DNA of 64,000 nt from Porites lobata (lineage: Eukaryota; Cnidaria; Anthozoa; Scleractinia; Poritidae): NCBI GenBank assembly GCA_942486035.1, contig CALNXK010000183.1, forward strand, positions 892,501-956,500, written 5' to 3'. The notes beneath the pieces were generated by a model. It made no database searches. It was given only the letters and a program-made list of their open reading frames with translations, and was not told the DNA's origin. Position numbers and translations under genes: made by a program. This document shows positions 50,874 through 63,953 of the stretch, one piece after another (within the stretch, counting starts at the first letter, position 1; each line of letters starts with the position of its first letter).

Positions 50874-53800
50874 TAATCTATCGCAATAACCATCCACCCT
50901 TCCTCCTCAACTCCTACCTGTACGCCTTACAAACATATGGAACGCAATCTTCTAAGCTCCGATTACTCCTAGTATTCACACAGTTATACGCACCTTATAA
51001 CTTCTTCTGCGCTTAACGAGTGTCGATAAAAGTTTGGTCCATAACTTTCACTGAAACAACTGCTCCACAGAATGTCACTGATAACACGTAACGCAAGAGT
51101 GTCGAAGTATGACTGCACAATAAATGTCTAGAAGTTTGCGCTCTTCGGGCTCTATGTCCAGGACACTGCGGCTACCCTTTTTAATAACCTTCGATCCTGA
51201 TAATCTTAAAGAGAAGTGTGACGAATTTTAAGCCATTTAGTTCGCGCATTTCGTAAATTCTTAAAGAACCAGGCACAGGCCAGCTTATCTTAACTGTAGT
51301 TTAAGTTTTATTCATACGATCGTTGTAAACACGTTCTGTTTAAATCGTTTTTTGATCTATTATTTTTTTCATAGTATATTGTTTATTGTAAATATATGAT
51401 ACATATATATATATTTTTTATTTCTAGCTATAAGTAACAGATGGCATGAAGAGCCACAATGTGGAAACCCCGTTATTAAACCGATTACTTACTTACTTAC
51501 TTCTTTTTACTTTTAATATCTTTTTGTAGTAAACAAGTTATCTATATGAAGAATTTAACTTCACTAAAACTGTAACAACAACAACAAACTTTATTAATAA
51601 ACAGATTATAGTATAGAAGCATTTTCCGCAGCTAGCAAGGCTATTCGAGGCGGGACAATGCGTGCAAAATATGAAATTAAGACTAAGGCTAACTAAGGAA
51701 AGTTTCAGGTTACAAATAGATGAAATAAAAATCGTAATATAGATGAAGACTAGATAACACGATAAAGAAGAAAGAATTAAATAAATAAATTGTAAAAAGA
51801 AGAAACTACTGGCTCATATGCAAGAATTTATTTTTCGACATTTTTGGCTAATTTTACCTTTTTAATTAAGGTGGGCGTATCAATATAGTCATATTCTGAA
51901 TTTAAAATGTCAAAAAGTAATTTGCGGAGTGTTTTTTGGAATTTATTCTTCGAGAGATGTCGGATGTGACAGGTTATTTCATTCCACAGCTTTGCACCAA
52001 AGCGAAATAAAGACAGTTTATATGATTCTAGATCGGAACTGGGAACATAAAAATTTCCTAAAGCCGATGCTCTTGCATTGGTAAGATTGGCAAGTACTTG
52101 TTTTTTTCTTTAAATAGATTTAGAATGCCAGAAGGTACCTCATTGTTATGGACATCATGCATAAAATTAGATATAGTCTGATAATATAAAAAATTCAAGG
52201 GTAAAACGTTGGCGTCAATGAAGTGAAGTATTGTGTGTTCGCGTCTGTCCGAGAAGTCTATTATCCCAAGAGCTCTTTTTTGTAGCAATAGGGTTTTCTC
52301 GTTCCTATTTATATTCACGACTAAAAGACGGGAATGGGTGTGCAGCTCGAACTATGGAGCCTGAGTGTTTAATGCCGTCCAAATAACATACAAAGTTCAA
52401 CATCATAACTAAAGAATGGTATACAAATATTCCTAAATAAAGTCACTCAGGCTAAACTATTTACGTGCGCCGCCTGATACGAAAACCCAAAAACCCAATG
52501 GCAAAAAAATTGGGAACGTATTCCCCAACCGATGCGGTCGCACAACCTCTGGGGGTTAAAGGTAAAAAATCAATAGATAGATGAATAAAGTAAGGTATAA
52601 AAATAAAAGTTGATGGTTCGAGAGCTGAGATGAATACATGAAAACTGTCAAAACCTTATATACCTAATAACAATAGAGTCAATTAACGCCATAGCGGCTC
52701 ACGTGCGCTAATACCAGTAGGAAAGTATTTACATTCTCTGTCACTGCCACTACGTTTAGCTCCGCCGAATGTAAATACATAGATGTGTCTTTGCTGCTTG
52801 GCCTTAAGCAGCAAGTCGATATGTAATATACGGGTATATAAGTGATTTATAAATTTTAAGAAGAATTTGCCGGGGTACAAAATGACGCAATTTCGCAAGT
52901 AAGCCAACCGTTTTGCTAATTATCAATATGATGTTTCCAGGTAATAGATAAGGTTTTTATTTAACAAAATCCCAAGATATTTAATATTTTTCTTGGATTC
53001 AAGAGTAGTTTATTCAATTTTCCCGTCATCAAATAAACATATTTTAGGCTGATAATTAGGCTTTTTTCGTTTAGGATGAAAGATGACAGAATTGCATTTA
53101 CTAAAAAATATTAAGAGTCAGCTTATTAGATGTTAACCAGTCGTAGAGTTTGCCCAATTCAGTATTGACAACCGTTTTAAGAACTTTCAATTTTTTTCAG
53201 CAAAAATTATATTGGTATCGTCAGCGAAGAGATAGAATTTAAGTTTAGTAGAACACTGGTGGAAATGATTAACATACAGAAAAAAGAGAAGAGGGCCTAA
53301 AACGGAAACTTGAGGTACTCCAAAGCTGATTGTGGCTTTATTTGATCTGTGTCGCGTTCCCAAGGGTGGAGTTCGCAGTATTCAACCTGACTCTCCACGA
53401 TTGATTAAGGTTCGTTTATTGTAAAATCGTAGAAGCATATGGTGAGAGGTTATTGTTCCTCCAAGCGTAGAAAAAAAAAGAACGACAAAATAGCAAAAAT
53501 TAAAATGAAATAACTCCGTAAAAAAACTGTATTCTCCGATGAGATCTTGTAAAACTCTGAGGCTAGTCAACTGTGATAATAATGATAAATGTCAAAACTG
53601 GTCGAAAATTAGGGAATTAAACAAAAATACAACGAGCGTAACGCAATGTATAAATTCACAACTTATGTGATCAGCAATTTGAGTGGTTAGGGTGCGGTTT
53701 TTGGTTGACTAATCTACGAAAGCCGTAGAAGTTGAGTTTATCCGAAGTAGAATATTGTGATCAATGGTGTCAAAAGCTTTATTAAGGTTGATAAACACTC

Positions 53801-54290
53801 CACAAGAGTGTAGACCTTGATTCATATTGGCCTGGATTGCATTAACGATGTCTTATATAGCATGTTGAGTAGAATGTCCTTTGCGAAAGCCACACTGGGA
53901 AGAGAAAGTTGAATTGTGTTTCTCAATGTATTTCATCATTCTAGTATAAATAAGCCTTTTAAATATTCTGTTGAAGTTTGACAGTAAAGACATAGGTCTA
54001 TAATTATTTGGGTCCTTCTCGTGATCAGATTTAAAAACAGGCACATTTTTGGACAATTTCAATTTTGTAGGGTATCTCCCTAGGCTGATAGAAATAATAA
54101 ATAGTTCCGAAAGAACAAGGGCTATGATGCCAATTCAGCATTTTAGTAGCTTTGTCGGAGAAGAGTATAAACCGTGTGATTTTTTTACAAGGCAGAGATA
54201 ATATATCAGTCTTTGGATAATCATATGTTATTGGTTGAAAAAACGAAGATGGTATTGGAGACATAGTTTTGTTAACAAAGTCGAGATAAT

Positions 54291-54676
54291 GGTAGTCTTT
54301 ACACTAGAGCCTAAATAAGCTAAGAAATATTTCAAGACAAGTAAATTTTAAATTCGTCAAGTAAAAGAAAGCTTCACACACAACCCATCTTTTTTGCTTG
54401 AGGTTTACTTAAGCCTATATTCCCACACAACATAATTAAGATTGATTGACATGCTTCGCCTTTCTCAAAGCATAGAAACCGCAAGTTCGCTAAGTCGGTT
54501 TTAAGGATGGTTTTCAAGTCACTTGAAACTTTCTTGAATCGTTTCAACTTTCCGACTTTAATGAGATGCAAAGTAAAGTTACTTGAGATTTTACTTAGGC
54601 CTTCACACGTATTTTTTGGTTAAGTAAAACTTAGCAGCTCTTAAGTCTTACTTAACAGCCTAGTGTAAAGACAACC
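54291..54676. mobile_element. 386-bp MITE nested in the LINE (copy B)
   Basis: Same ends and AAT flanks (54288-54290 and 54677-54679) as 10806-11191. Confidence 0.7.
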
Positions 54677-56318
54677 AATGTTGTTGGGAAGAAGGAATCT
54701 TACTTGCGTGTTTACTCCCAACAGACGCAAAATGTTCATCGGCAATATTAGGAATATGTGAAAAATCCTTGACTAGTTTATTCTTACAGATAGGGTCCTT
54801 AATAGCAATAACAGTGTTGAGCTTTTTCTTACGGCGAAACGGTACGTCATTAATACCTGTCCACGTTTTTTTAATATTTGACATGTTGGCTTCAAAGTAA
54901 TCACTGTAATACTTCTTGCTGATACGTATTAGACTTGAAATTTTATATTGTCATTAGAGGTTGTGATTTTTGTCTCATAGACTCTAAAAAACGTTAAAAT
55001 GAAAGTCAAGGTCATCTAAGAAAGTTAAAAGATTCTCGAATTTACAGTTTAAACTAACAATGTTGTTGTCAAAAGGGAAAAACTGGTTTCAACTTCATTC
55101 TTTGAAACCTTGTCAAATGATTTCTTGAAGTTATGTGGTGTGAAATACAGAGAATAAATCTGTTGATTAGGAAGGCTGTGGTAGACATTGAGATCTGTGT
55201 TGAAGTCAGAATTTAATTTGAATAGATTGAATTAAATTGTGTAGGCTGGATAACTTACCTAATAGTAAATTTCTCCTAGATAGTGAGGAGCAAGCAACTG
55301 AGTTGTTAGACGGCCAAGATGCAAAGCTAAATTGCCAGTATAATTATAATAGGGTAGCTCGTTAAGTACAGTTTTACCGCATTTCTCTATTGATTTATTT
55401 CTTGGTGCCTTCATTTAGTAAAAGTATAATGAGATTAAATTTAAACTCAGCTTTTTATTAATCTTCATTACTGATTTCTTGCAAATCCATGATAGATTTC
55501 AATGTTACAACCACTGAAGTTCTCGGATTTTCTGAGGTAGACAACTCCATTTTTTGCCTGGCAGAATTTAAAAGTATTGTCTCTTTTAAACCTGTTACTC
55601 TCGTAGAGTAGTTCCTGGAGTTAAATGGTTTAAACACAAAGTGAGTGACGTCCACGCTACCTGGAAAATCCAGTTCTGCTGCCGCTATGCTCGACGCTTC
55701 ATTTCTTTTAGCTATGACCTTTTCCTTGGCAATCTTTCGAACGAATTTACATACCACAACATTCGGTCTGTTAGAAGCAGTGCGAAAAGGAACCCGATAT
55801 CATTTACATTAACATTCTCGACCCCCACGACAAAAAAAAGTTTCAGACAGAGATGTGTTGTTTGCTCGGAGGTTTCGTTCTCTGCTACGGTCGGCAATCC
55901 AACGATTTTAACGTTGTATTGTTAACTATGATCTTCAAAGGCGTTAAGAGCGGATGTCAGTAAATATCGACCAGAGGTCTACAAAAGTGAAAAATCGAAA
56001 ATTCTCAAAAAAATTCACAAAGTAGCACTAGGTAAGCTATTAACATAAATGTAATTTTTACTTCGATCCGATAATTATTTTCCACGTACGGGGGGGTTAT
56101 TGGTTTCGCGGCTCTCGGACCGGGTTTTCCAGGCCCGAGACCATGTGTCGCAAAAAAATCGTTTTAAAACTCAAATCCATTGTATGCGGACAACAAATAA
56201 CTTATTCAGAAGAGTACTTAATTGCACACATTCTAAGTGGTGATTTACTCAGTTTGAACGAAAGTGTAATATTTTGGAGATTTTTCATTATTTTCAATAT
56301 TTTGAACGTTTTCGTTCA

Positions 56319-56573
56319 ATGAAAAAATGGCAAATTTCAAAGCCCAAAATCGTCGACTGGTACCTCAATTTCAGTAACGAGTCTTATGCCACGTTAAAGA
56401 GCGTTATCTCTTCTTTCAAAATCTGTTTTCAAAACTACGGGCAACTTAAAAGAAAATGTTTGAGGCCAAAAAATACTAGTGGTACTTTTCTGAAATTTGA
56501 GCTTTCCAGACTCAGCGGGTCGATGCTAAAAACTCAGAAAAATGCAATAAGAAATCAGTTTGAGCAACAGTGA
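56319..56573 (+). CDS. ORF in the left arm of the TTAA element
   Basis: An 84-codon ORF from ATG 56319: MKKWQISKPKIVDWYLNFSN, then KSVISSFKICFQNYGQ and ending IRNQFEQQ. The same ORF is in the right arm with about a dozen substitutions and no frame break. Basic, no recognised family. It could be a transposase fragment, a conserved terminal protein or chance openness in an inverted repeat. Confidence 0.35.
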   Translation: MKKWQISKPKIVDWYLNFSNESYATLKSVISSFKICFQNYGQLKRKCLRPKNTSGTFLKFELSRLSGSMLKTQKNAIRNQFEQQ

Positions 56574-57009
56574 TTTAACGTTATCAGCTATCAGAACTAA
56601 CACGTGTTTATCGAGCGATCTGATAAAATTTAAAGCCGTTTTCCAACAAGAAAAGCAGAGTTTAGCCATCTTCTGCTACCAAACGCACGAGTGACGTAAC
56701 GTTGTCAAAGGGCAAAGCAAAATAATAAACTTCAAAAAGCACAACGTTTCTGCGTCCCGGAATTAGACTTTAGCGGACAGAACATTGCCTACGAGTGTAT
56801 GTTTAATTTCATACCTTAGCATGGGTTTCCTAGATACTGGAAATCATCAAAAAACATCAAGGACAGCATCGGCAAGAGCATCTTCGGCTACTCTCAAACG
56901 ACGGAGATTGCGTTACTTTTCACAGATTGACCGCTTACCACCTGTTTTTGGGCTCGCATTTCGACGGAACGCTTGCCTCGAGAGGCGCGCGGCACGGATC
57001 TGAACTCTT

Positions 57010-58740
57010 CTTCACGAGACATTGAGCTGAATTTATCGGAAATATGCCACCACCACCAACAACATGAGCTTTTTTCGGGTATTTGTCGTTTTTTATGCGA
57101 AAAGTTCGGGTAAGCAGATTCTCGCAGAAACCATTTGGCTTAAAAAATGTGTTTAAAAGCCCACCCTGGATTTGAAGCAAAAAGTATTTCCTCGAAATAA
57201 GCTAAAAATACCCAATTCACGCGGTGAAAAAATGGATGATTATGGAAGGATTATCGAATTCTTGCCTAACCTGAGGGATTTCCCGTGATGTAGGATTAGG
57301 GCTAGGAAAAAAGCCCATAACCTGCTCCTGTCGTTTTGAATTTCCTCAAGATCAAAAATTTCAGTAAGAACCGAAAACAACAGCATAAAGGAGGTGCACA
57401 CACCTTGAAGTAGCCAGGGAAAGGGGCTTCTGATTGAGCTAAACTGTCATTGATGTACGGTGCAATTAGGTAGACCTGTTACTATCCCCCGCGCAACCAC
57501 ATGGGGAGTACTTTGAAGCGGTCCTGTCGGGGACTTTCGGGGGTAGCGGGCGGGGCAAATCGAAAATAACTTCTCTTTGTTTTAGTGAAGTACATAATTT
57601 CTCGCACGGTTGACAATGTGACGGCGGACTCCGTACCTTTGGAAAGGCCCTTTTGAAACATGTCCTGGCAACATGCAGGGCATCACGAAATTAACCTCAA
57701 CACCTTGAATCAACTCCATGAACAGGGAGAGGCGACAAGTCCCATCTTAAAAGATGCTTGATGTCTAGACGTGAATAGTCTGTCCACAGTCATTTTTCAT
57801 TTTGTATTTCGGGACCATTTGACAGCGTACGAGTGAACCGGAGTGCAGTAACGAGCCCTAACCCCACCCCATTGCCCTTGCGGTCAATAAATCATCGTGT
57901 TTTTCATTTTTTTATGCGCGTTCGAGAACCTCCAAAGGGAATATTGAGGGTCTTTGTACAGTTTCCGTTTATTTTACCGACAAAAAAGAACAGAACAAAG
58001 CAAAAGACAAGTATACAGAAACACGCAGAAGCAATGTGGTGAGGAAGCCCAAAAAGAAACCATAAGGCTTAGGTCATCCCCTTTTCGTTCGTTTAGCGTC
58101 GAATAGGTTTCCTGGTTTTGGGCGGGTCTGTCGGTGGGGTGAAAAAAAAATCACAAGAAATCTGAGAACTGGAGGCCTGAAACACCAGCATCATTGCCGT
58201 GGAGACTGAAAACAACAAGACATGGTCACCAAATCGACACAAACTCAATATGGCGGAAAATGTGATGGTCAATTTCATAAAAAAAAGGCCCAAAAAGGGG
58301 AAAAAGCAAAGAGGATACACCACCGAACGTTTTATGCCTCGAAATGATGTTATAATGCTAATTTTTTAGATTAAAAGAATTAATCTATAAAGTCCAAAAA
58401 AAAATAAACCTTGTCGTTTCTTTTTCTTGCTTTTTTAAAAAATGCCAAAAAAACTGGGTCTTTTGGACGACACTAAAAGAAGAAAAAATTAATATAGGTA
58501 TTAAGCTCTCTTAAAGTATAAAAGTATAAGTTTACAAGGACAGGATCGAAAGTATGCTGAGTAACTAAACGATAAAAATTTGATCAAAATTAAATGAAAG
58601 GCTAAGAGCCTAAGCGCTGTCTGATAACGAAATGGTAAACAAGAAGTGCTGCCTCTCATTTAAAAGAGACGTGAAATACCGGGTGGACCACATCCTGAAC
58701 TCCCGCGAAAACCGCAAGAGAGGAACGCTCAGGGCTAAGG
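57010..58740. other. Core of the TTAA element, nothing recognised
   Basis: No long open frame on either strand. Short frames (57833-58042; 58632-58820, Lys/Arg-rich) have no family signature. If a transposase was here it has decayed or been deleted. Confidence 0.4.
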
Positions 58741-58748
58741 AGACTAAA

Positions 58749-59330
58749 CAGGGGCGTAGCTACTTGTACGCACGGTTTGCACGTGCGTACCCGAAAACGT
58801 TGAGGAAAAAAATAGAATGAAATAAACATAACTAAAAAAAATCGGTTTCCAGAGAGGCGACGACATTAATTGGAGAACCGAATCTTGGATGATTTATTTA
58901 TATAGCAAGCTTGATGATGTAAAGCGTGAACGCGTTGTTTTCTCCACGACCTGTCTTCGGAGTAGACGAAGTAGGGTACAATCACGTCAATGTGTGGTGC
59001 TTTTGTCGGTCAAAAATAATGTGACAAAAAGGGGTAAAAAGAGTCATTTGTAAACTAAAGTCGGAGGTACTACAAGCTTGATTTTTAATAGCTGAATTAA
59101 TGATAAATGGTTGACGTCAATGAACATAACAAGCCGACAGAATTAAAGAATTTTAGAGGTTGAGTCATTTCATAAACAGCAAAAATGCTTTTGCTTACAA
59201 CCGTTAACCCCACCTTTGATAAAGGCACCTTAAAAAAATGTTGAGATTTGGGGTGGGGGGTGGGCGAGGGGGGGAAGAAGATGTAGAAAAAGTTGGGCGT
59301 ACCTTCGGAAAAATCCTGACTACGCACCTG
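58749..59330. mobile_element. 582-bp MITE nested in the TTAA element
   Basis: The ends are CAGGGGCGTAGCTAC and, inverted, CAGGTGCGTAGTCAGG. The 5-bp duplication CTAAA is at 58744-58748 and 59331-59335. hAT-like ends. Confidence 0.6.
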
Positions 59331-59873
59331 CTAAAGCCTGAAACTGAACAACAGGAGTCTTGACGAAACGTCCTCAGTTATCACCTGTCCGGGGTCGTAC
59401 TTTCAAGGAAACGCTGATCAAGAATCACTCATGACGGAATGAAAACTCCTCGTAGCTTCCAGCGAAAAAAGGAGTGACAACAGTGGTAAGCGGTCGTTCT
59501 GTGAAATGTAACGCAATCTTTGCCGTTTACGATCTTTCGGCGCTTGGATTTGAAACGTTGTTGTTTGGTATGTTCTCCCGTGTGGATACTTGACATTTCC
59601 AATATATGGAAACACCATGCTAAGGTACGAACAACAGACATTCACAACATTGTTTTTTACGCTAAAATCTGATTTCATGGACGTAAAACGTTTTGAATTT
59701 TAAGACTTTTTAATATTAGTGCTTTGCCCTCCCTTTGACAACTTCACGTGACTGGTGCACTTGGCAGGAGTTGACAGCTTAAATCTGCCTTTCTTGATAG
59801 CAAACGGCATTAATTTATATCAGATCGCTGCATAAACACGTCTTGGTTTCTGAAAGCTGATAACATGAAACCA

Positions 59874-60125
59874 CTATTGCTCAAACTGATTTCTTACTGT
59901 ATTTTTCCAAGTTTTTAGCATCGGCCCGCCGCGTCTGGAAAGCTCAAATTTCAGAAAAGTACTACTTGTATTTTTTGGCCTCAAACATTTTCTTTTAAGT
60001 TGCCCGTAGTTTTGAAAACAGATTTTGAAAGAAGAGATAACGCTCTTTAACGTGGTATAAGACTCGTTACTGAAATCGAGGTACCAGTCGACGATTTTGG
60101 GCTTTGAAATTTGCCATTTTTTCAT
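59874..60125 (-). CDS. ORF in the right arm of the TTAA element
   Basis: Inverse counterpart of the left-arm ORF: MKKWQISKPKIVDWYLDFSN to VRNQFEQ and a stop, same frame throughout. Differences include Asn/Asp, Ala/Thr and Leu-Ser/Arg-Gly changes. Confidence 0.35.
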   Translation of the reverse strand: MKKWQISKPKIVDWYLDFSNESYTTLKSVISSFKICFQNYGQLKRKCLRPKNTSSTFLKFELSRRGGPMLKTWKNTVRNQFEQ

Positions 60126-60823
60126 TGAACGAAAACGTTCAAAATATTGAAAATAATGAAAAATCTCCAAAATATTACACTTTCGTTCAAACTGAGTAAA
60201 TCACCACTTAGAATGTGTGCAATTAAGTACTCTTCTGAATAAGTTATTTGTTGTGCACATTGCAATGGATTTGAATTTTAAAACGATTTTTTTGTGACAC
60301 ATGGTCTCGGGCCTGGAAAACCCGGTCCGAGAGCCGCGAAACCAATAACCCTCCCGTACGTGGAAAATAATTATCGGATCGAAGTAAAAATTACATTTAT
60401 GTTAATAGCTTACCTAGTGCTACTTTGTGAATTTTTTTGAGAATTTTCGATTTTTCACTTTTGTAGACCTCTGGTCGATATTTACTGACATCCGCTCTTA
60501 AGAGGTTTCGTAATGCGTTAGCACTTTATGGACATCTTATTAACTCTCTTTGTCAGCTGCTGGATTTGTTTAGTGACAGCAGTTTAAGAAGAAGTAAAGT
60601 CGTCCAACTGATCAGATATTCTACAAAATGTTCTTTGCCTGGTGACATTTCCCTCGTCTTCTTCTGCCCAGTTTGCTGCTGCGCTTGCGACATGTCGTCA
60701 GTGATTTTCTTCAATTGATTCTGTAGATCTTGAATTTCTTTTCGTAACACTTGGTTTTCTTTCCTTAGTTTCCTTAGTTTTTCCGGCTAGCTTTCATTTT
60801 AAAAGACAATGTAAATTTTGTTT

Positions 60824-61318
60824 TTAACCTTTCGAATCATCATAATCTTTATCATCACCATCACCATCGCAATCACCATCATCAACACCAGAAGCACCAT
60901 CATCAACAACATCACCATCATCAGCAGCTTCACCTTCAGCATCAGCATCATCAGCAGCAGCACTATTATCAACAACATCACCATCATCATCAGCAGCAGC
61001 TTCAGCATCAGAATCATCATCAACATCAGCATCAGAACCATCATCAACATTAACATCAGCAGCATCAGTATCAGCTTCAGCACTGGCATCATCAACAACA
61101 TCATCAGCATCAGAACGATCACCATGATCATCATTATCATCAACATCAACAACATCATCGTCATCAGCTTCAGAACCATCATCATGATCATCATTTTCAT
61201 TAACATCAACATCATTATCAGCAGTAGAAGCATCAGTTTCATCATCATCATTATCATCATTAACATCGTCATCAACAGCATCTTTATTATTATATGAGAA
61301 GTTCGCACAGGGCTCGAG
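60824..61318 (-). repeat. Imperfect (GAT)n repeat (copy B)
   Basis: Counterpart of 12786-13280. The Asp-rich frame is again open over exactly 495 bases, although copy A and copy B carry different duplicated blocks. Confidence 0.65.
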
Positions 61319-61420
61319 CTATTCTTAGGCAGAAACTACTCGGGCCACAAATGTAATAATTTACCGGCAAAAATGCAGTAAAGCCTTCAAATGCAATGAA
61401 AACCGTACTTACCTAAAATC

Positions 61421-61716
61421 ATGTCGCCCTCGAACAAGCGTCGCCCTCGTCGCACAAGAAAGTCGAAAGTGCCTCGTTGCCGCATTTCCCAGTAACATTT
61501 GGGTACTTAATAAGAAAGGGGAATTAATACACCTCTCTTTTCCAGGTCATTGAAGTGTATCAGAAAGTCCTTGTTGAAAATAATGACCTTAAAAGAAAGA
61601 TGGACGTGTCTTCTAAACATGAAAATCTCTCTCATAAGTCATTTTTTAGAGACTTTAATTCTATTTTCCATATCTTTGGTGCTCAGTTTAAAAACGACTT
61701 GTCTGATTTCCTTTAA
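61421..61716 (+). CDS. Candidate small gene in the intron (copy B)
   Basis: ORF 61421-61495 (MSPSNKRRPRRTRKSKVPRC) and exon-like 61546-61716 (VIEVYQKVLVENNDLKRKMD), both intact, with AATAAA overlapping the stop. Differences from copy A are Ser to Cys and Gly to Asp. Confidence 0.3.
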
Positions 61717-63664
61717 ATAAAAACATTTTGATAACCCGCTTGACATCGACAAGTTATCAACTTACATAAGAGTAAATTGATAAGTAGCTAGAGTGCGTAA
61801 TGGAGACGTGTGAAATTAGGGTATATTTTCACAAGTGTGTCATTTGATTACCTATTAATATCATGGGTGATGAATTACGTTCGCAATCGTGAAATTTTGT
61901 CATGTTAATCCTGATTTATCGTGTGGATCAAGAACTCCACACACTCAAAAGTTCACAGTTCAAATTTGGCTTAAGTTCAGAATTTTCAGACTTTTTCGAA
62001 AAAATACCTGTTAGAATATCCTTTAATGTGCTCTTTCGTGTGATTAGGTTTTCTAAAGCGTCTTAAAATGCCCTGGCATCTTCATTGATTTTATAACAGT
62101 TTAAAACTTTGTCGCCATCTTGGCACTGAGGCGTACGGAAGGTTGCCATGGCAATTTTGTTATTTTACATGTGAAATTATAATACTAATTAACGCTGAAT
62201 TTTCGCGCCAAAATTAAGAAGTAATTTATCGCTCATGATATTATGAATAGAAACAAGTACAAATTTCTTCTTTAAGTTTATTCTTCCAAGAGATATGCAT
62301 TGCTGCTTGCCATTTGCCTTGTATTACTAGCTTGTCGTTATGAAAAATACACCGGCCTGTGAGAACCCCTGTTCATTGCCTAAGAAATGTGGCGCAAAAA
62401 CCTATCTGATGTGTCGACCCGTTTTAAAGAACAACGCAGTGTAGCCGAAATCCCCGTGTTTATGTGTAAACAAAAGCTCCATCTTCATTCGATATGGATT
62501 CTGACTTCACTAACAAGAGACATACAAAGTGAAAAGTTTGTTTAGGATGCTTCAGTCAGCCATCCGATACCATTGGGTGTATCCAAGTTAAGTTACACCA
62601 ATGCCATAGCTGTAGCAAAACACTATCATATGTTCTAAGCTAGAACATGTGACACGCCAGATACGAAAGAACCACTAAAAACCACCCTTGAGAGGTGGTC
62701 AGAAAATCTGTGAAAACGTATGTACTAATGTAGTGGTACGGAACCCCGGGGAAAGGGCTGAAGCCAAAACATAGAAGGCGAAATACTTTATTACAATATA
62801 GGCCAGTCCAAAAAGAACTAATTCCAAAGGAGCGCAGGATCAAATGCCTAAATGCCTAAACCAGTACCCAAACACGGTTATTCCGAACTCGAAAGAATAT
62901 GAAATCCACTGGAAAATAAACTTTACTAAACTAGCAGTAACCGTCGGTTAGGAAGTGCTGGCGAACATGTGGGTTTACCTTGGAGATACGATTGATGAAA
63001 ACCCGGCTTTCATATCAGAGAAGGCCCTTCAGTTCCAAAACAACAAAAGGAACCTGCCAGATGGTGAAAGTGGAAAATGGATTGAACAAACACAGTAAAC
63101 GAGACTCATATTTATTTAATTCAACGATTTTATTCAGTTGTTTGGACACAATAATCAGCCTGTGAATGGCGAGAAGCGAGGAGAAATACAAACACCAGCG
63201 CACTTCTTAACCGTGCCGTCAGAATATTAGTTTTTACTAATTCGTTCCCATGTCTCTCAAACGTCAGATATTAACTTTCTTGGAGTCGGCATATCAGCTA
63301 TCTTGATTAGTGCAGCAAAGGGTTAAGGGAGTGATCATTTTTTAGCCTTGATTGGCGTTTAGCCGTTGCATTGTTCATTGGAAGTTTTGTTGTTGTTGTT
63401 GTTGTTTTTTTTTCAACGTCAAGTATCAATAGGCCATTTCATGGTTCGTAAAACTATCAGTTTTCAAAGTGAAGTTGTGAGCAAAAACGTTCTTGTGAAA
63501 ACTGATAATATTTATTAGCATGAGAGGGCGAATGCGACGACTGCTATACGAGTTTGCTACGAATGAATTCACATGCACTAAAACAGTTCTCACCCCTCAC
63601 GCCGTTGCAGCTAGCGCCACGTTTACGATACCAGGCCGGTTACTTGAGGAAATTGTCTTTTCAG

Positions 63665-63953
63665 TTCCTGAAACTCCGTGTGAAGCCAAATACCAATGGT
63701 TCTTTTATGCTATCGAAAAGTCAGATGTAAGTTTTCCCTGTAACATCCGACGAAAAGGTCGAGAAGTGTACCAAGTGCAGTGGGAGAAGGACAAAAAACA
63801 CCTGAGCAGCCGACCATAAACAAGTGACTATCGAGCGGCGATGGTTAAAGATAAAGAATGTCAAGAGAGACGACGCTGGTCTTTACTCGTGTATTGTTCT
63901 GAACAAGTGTGGACGGTGGAACGTTGTTCACATTCGCCTGTATATCCGAGAAT
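63665..63953 (+). pseudogene. FGFRL1: FGFRL1-like Ig1 exon, frame disrupted (copy B)
   Basis: The acceptor (TTTTCAG) and donor (GTAAGT at 63954) are intact, but the exon is 289 bases instead of 291. Relative to copy A it has a +1 and a -1 early (PEIRVKPNANGS becomes PETPCEAKYQWF), a second -1/+1 pair around VKFSC (now VSFPC), and a net -2 near 63795 that gives a stop after HLSSRP. The second half is unchanged in sequence but out of frame. True decay and consensus error are both possible. Confidence 0.6.

Larger units (their letters stand above)
55948..60497. mobile_element. 4550-bp TTAA-flanked element with about 1-kb inverted repeats
   Basis: The ends are GAGCGGATGTCAGTAAATAT and its exact inverse. 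TTAA lies on each side (55944-55947 and 60498-60501), and copy A has one TTAA at 12460-12463, so insertion site and duplication are proven by comparison. Inverted repeats run from 55948 to about 57000 and from about 59411 to 60497, very similar over the outer 620 bp and looser inside. Each arm carries an 84-codon ORF. The core (57000-59410) has no transposase I recognise. TTAA targets are known for piggyBac and Sola3; the GAG end fits Sola3 as I recall it, and piggyBac ends usually start CC. Confidence 0.85.
51574..60797 (-). mobile_element. Degenerate LINE (copy B), split by the TTAA element
   Basis: Counterpart of 8064-12760. Landmarks: C-terminal fragment 52058-52318, FADD at 53214-53228, RT start 53853-54062, linker 54677-54884, ORF1 RNA-binding part 55458-55925, and coiled coil 60553-60797. 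The TTAA element (55948-60497) sits between the two ORF1 parts. ORF1 is better kept here than in copy A (VCKFVRKIAKEKVIAKRNEA). Confidence 0.75.
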
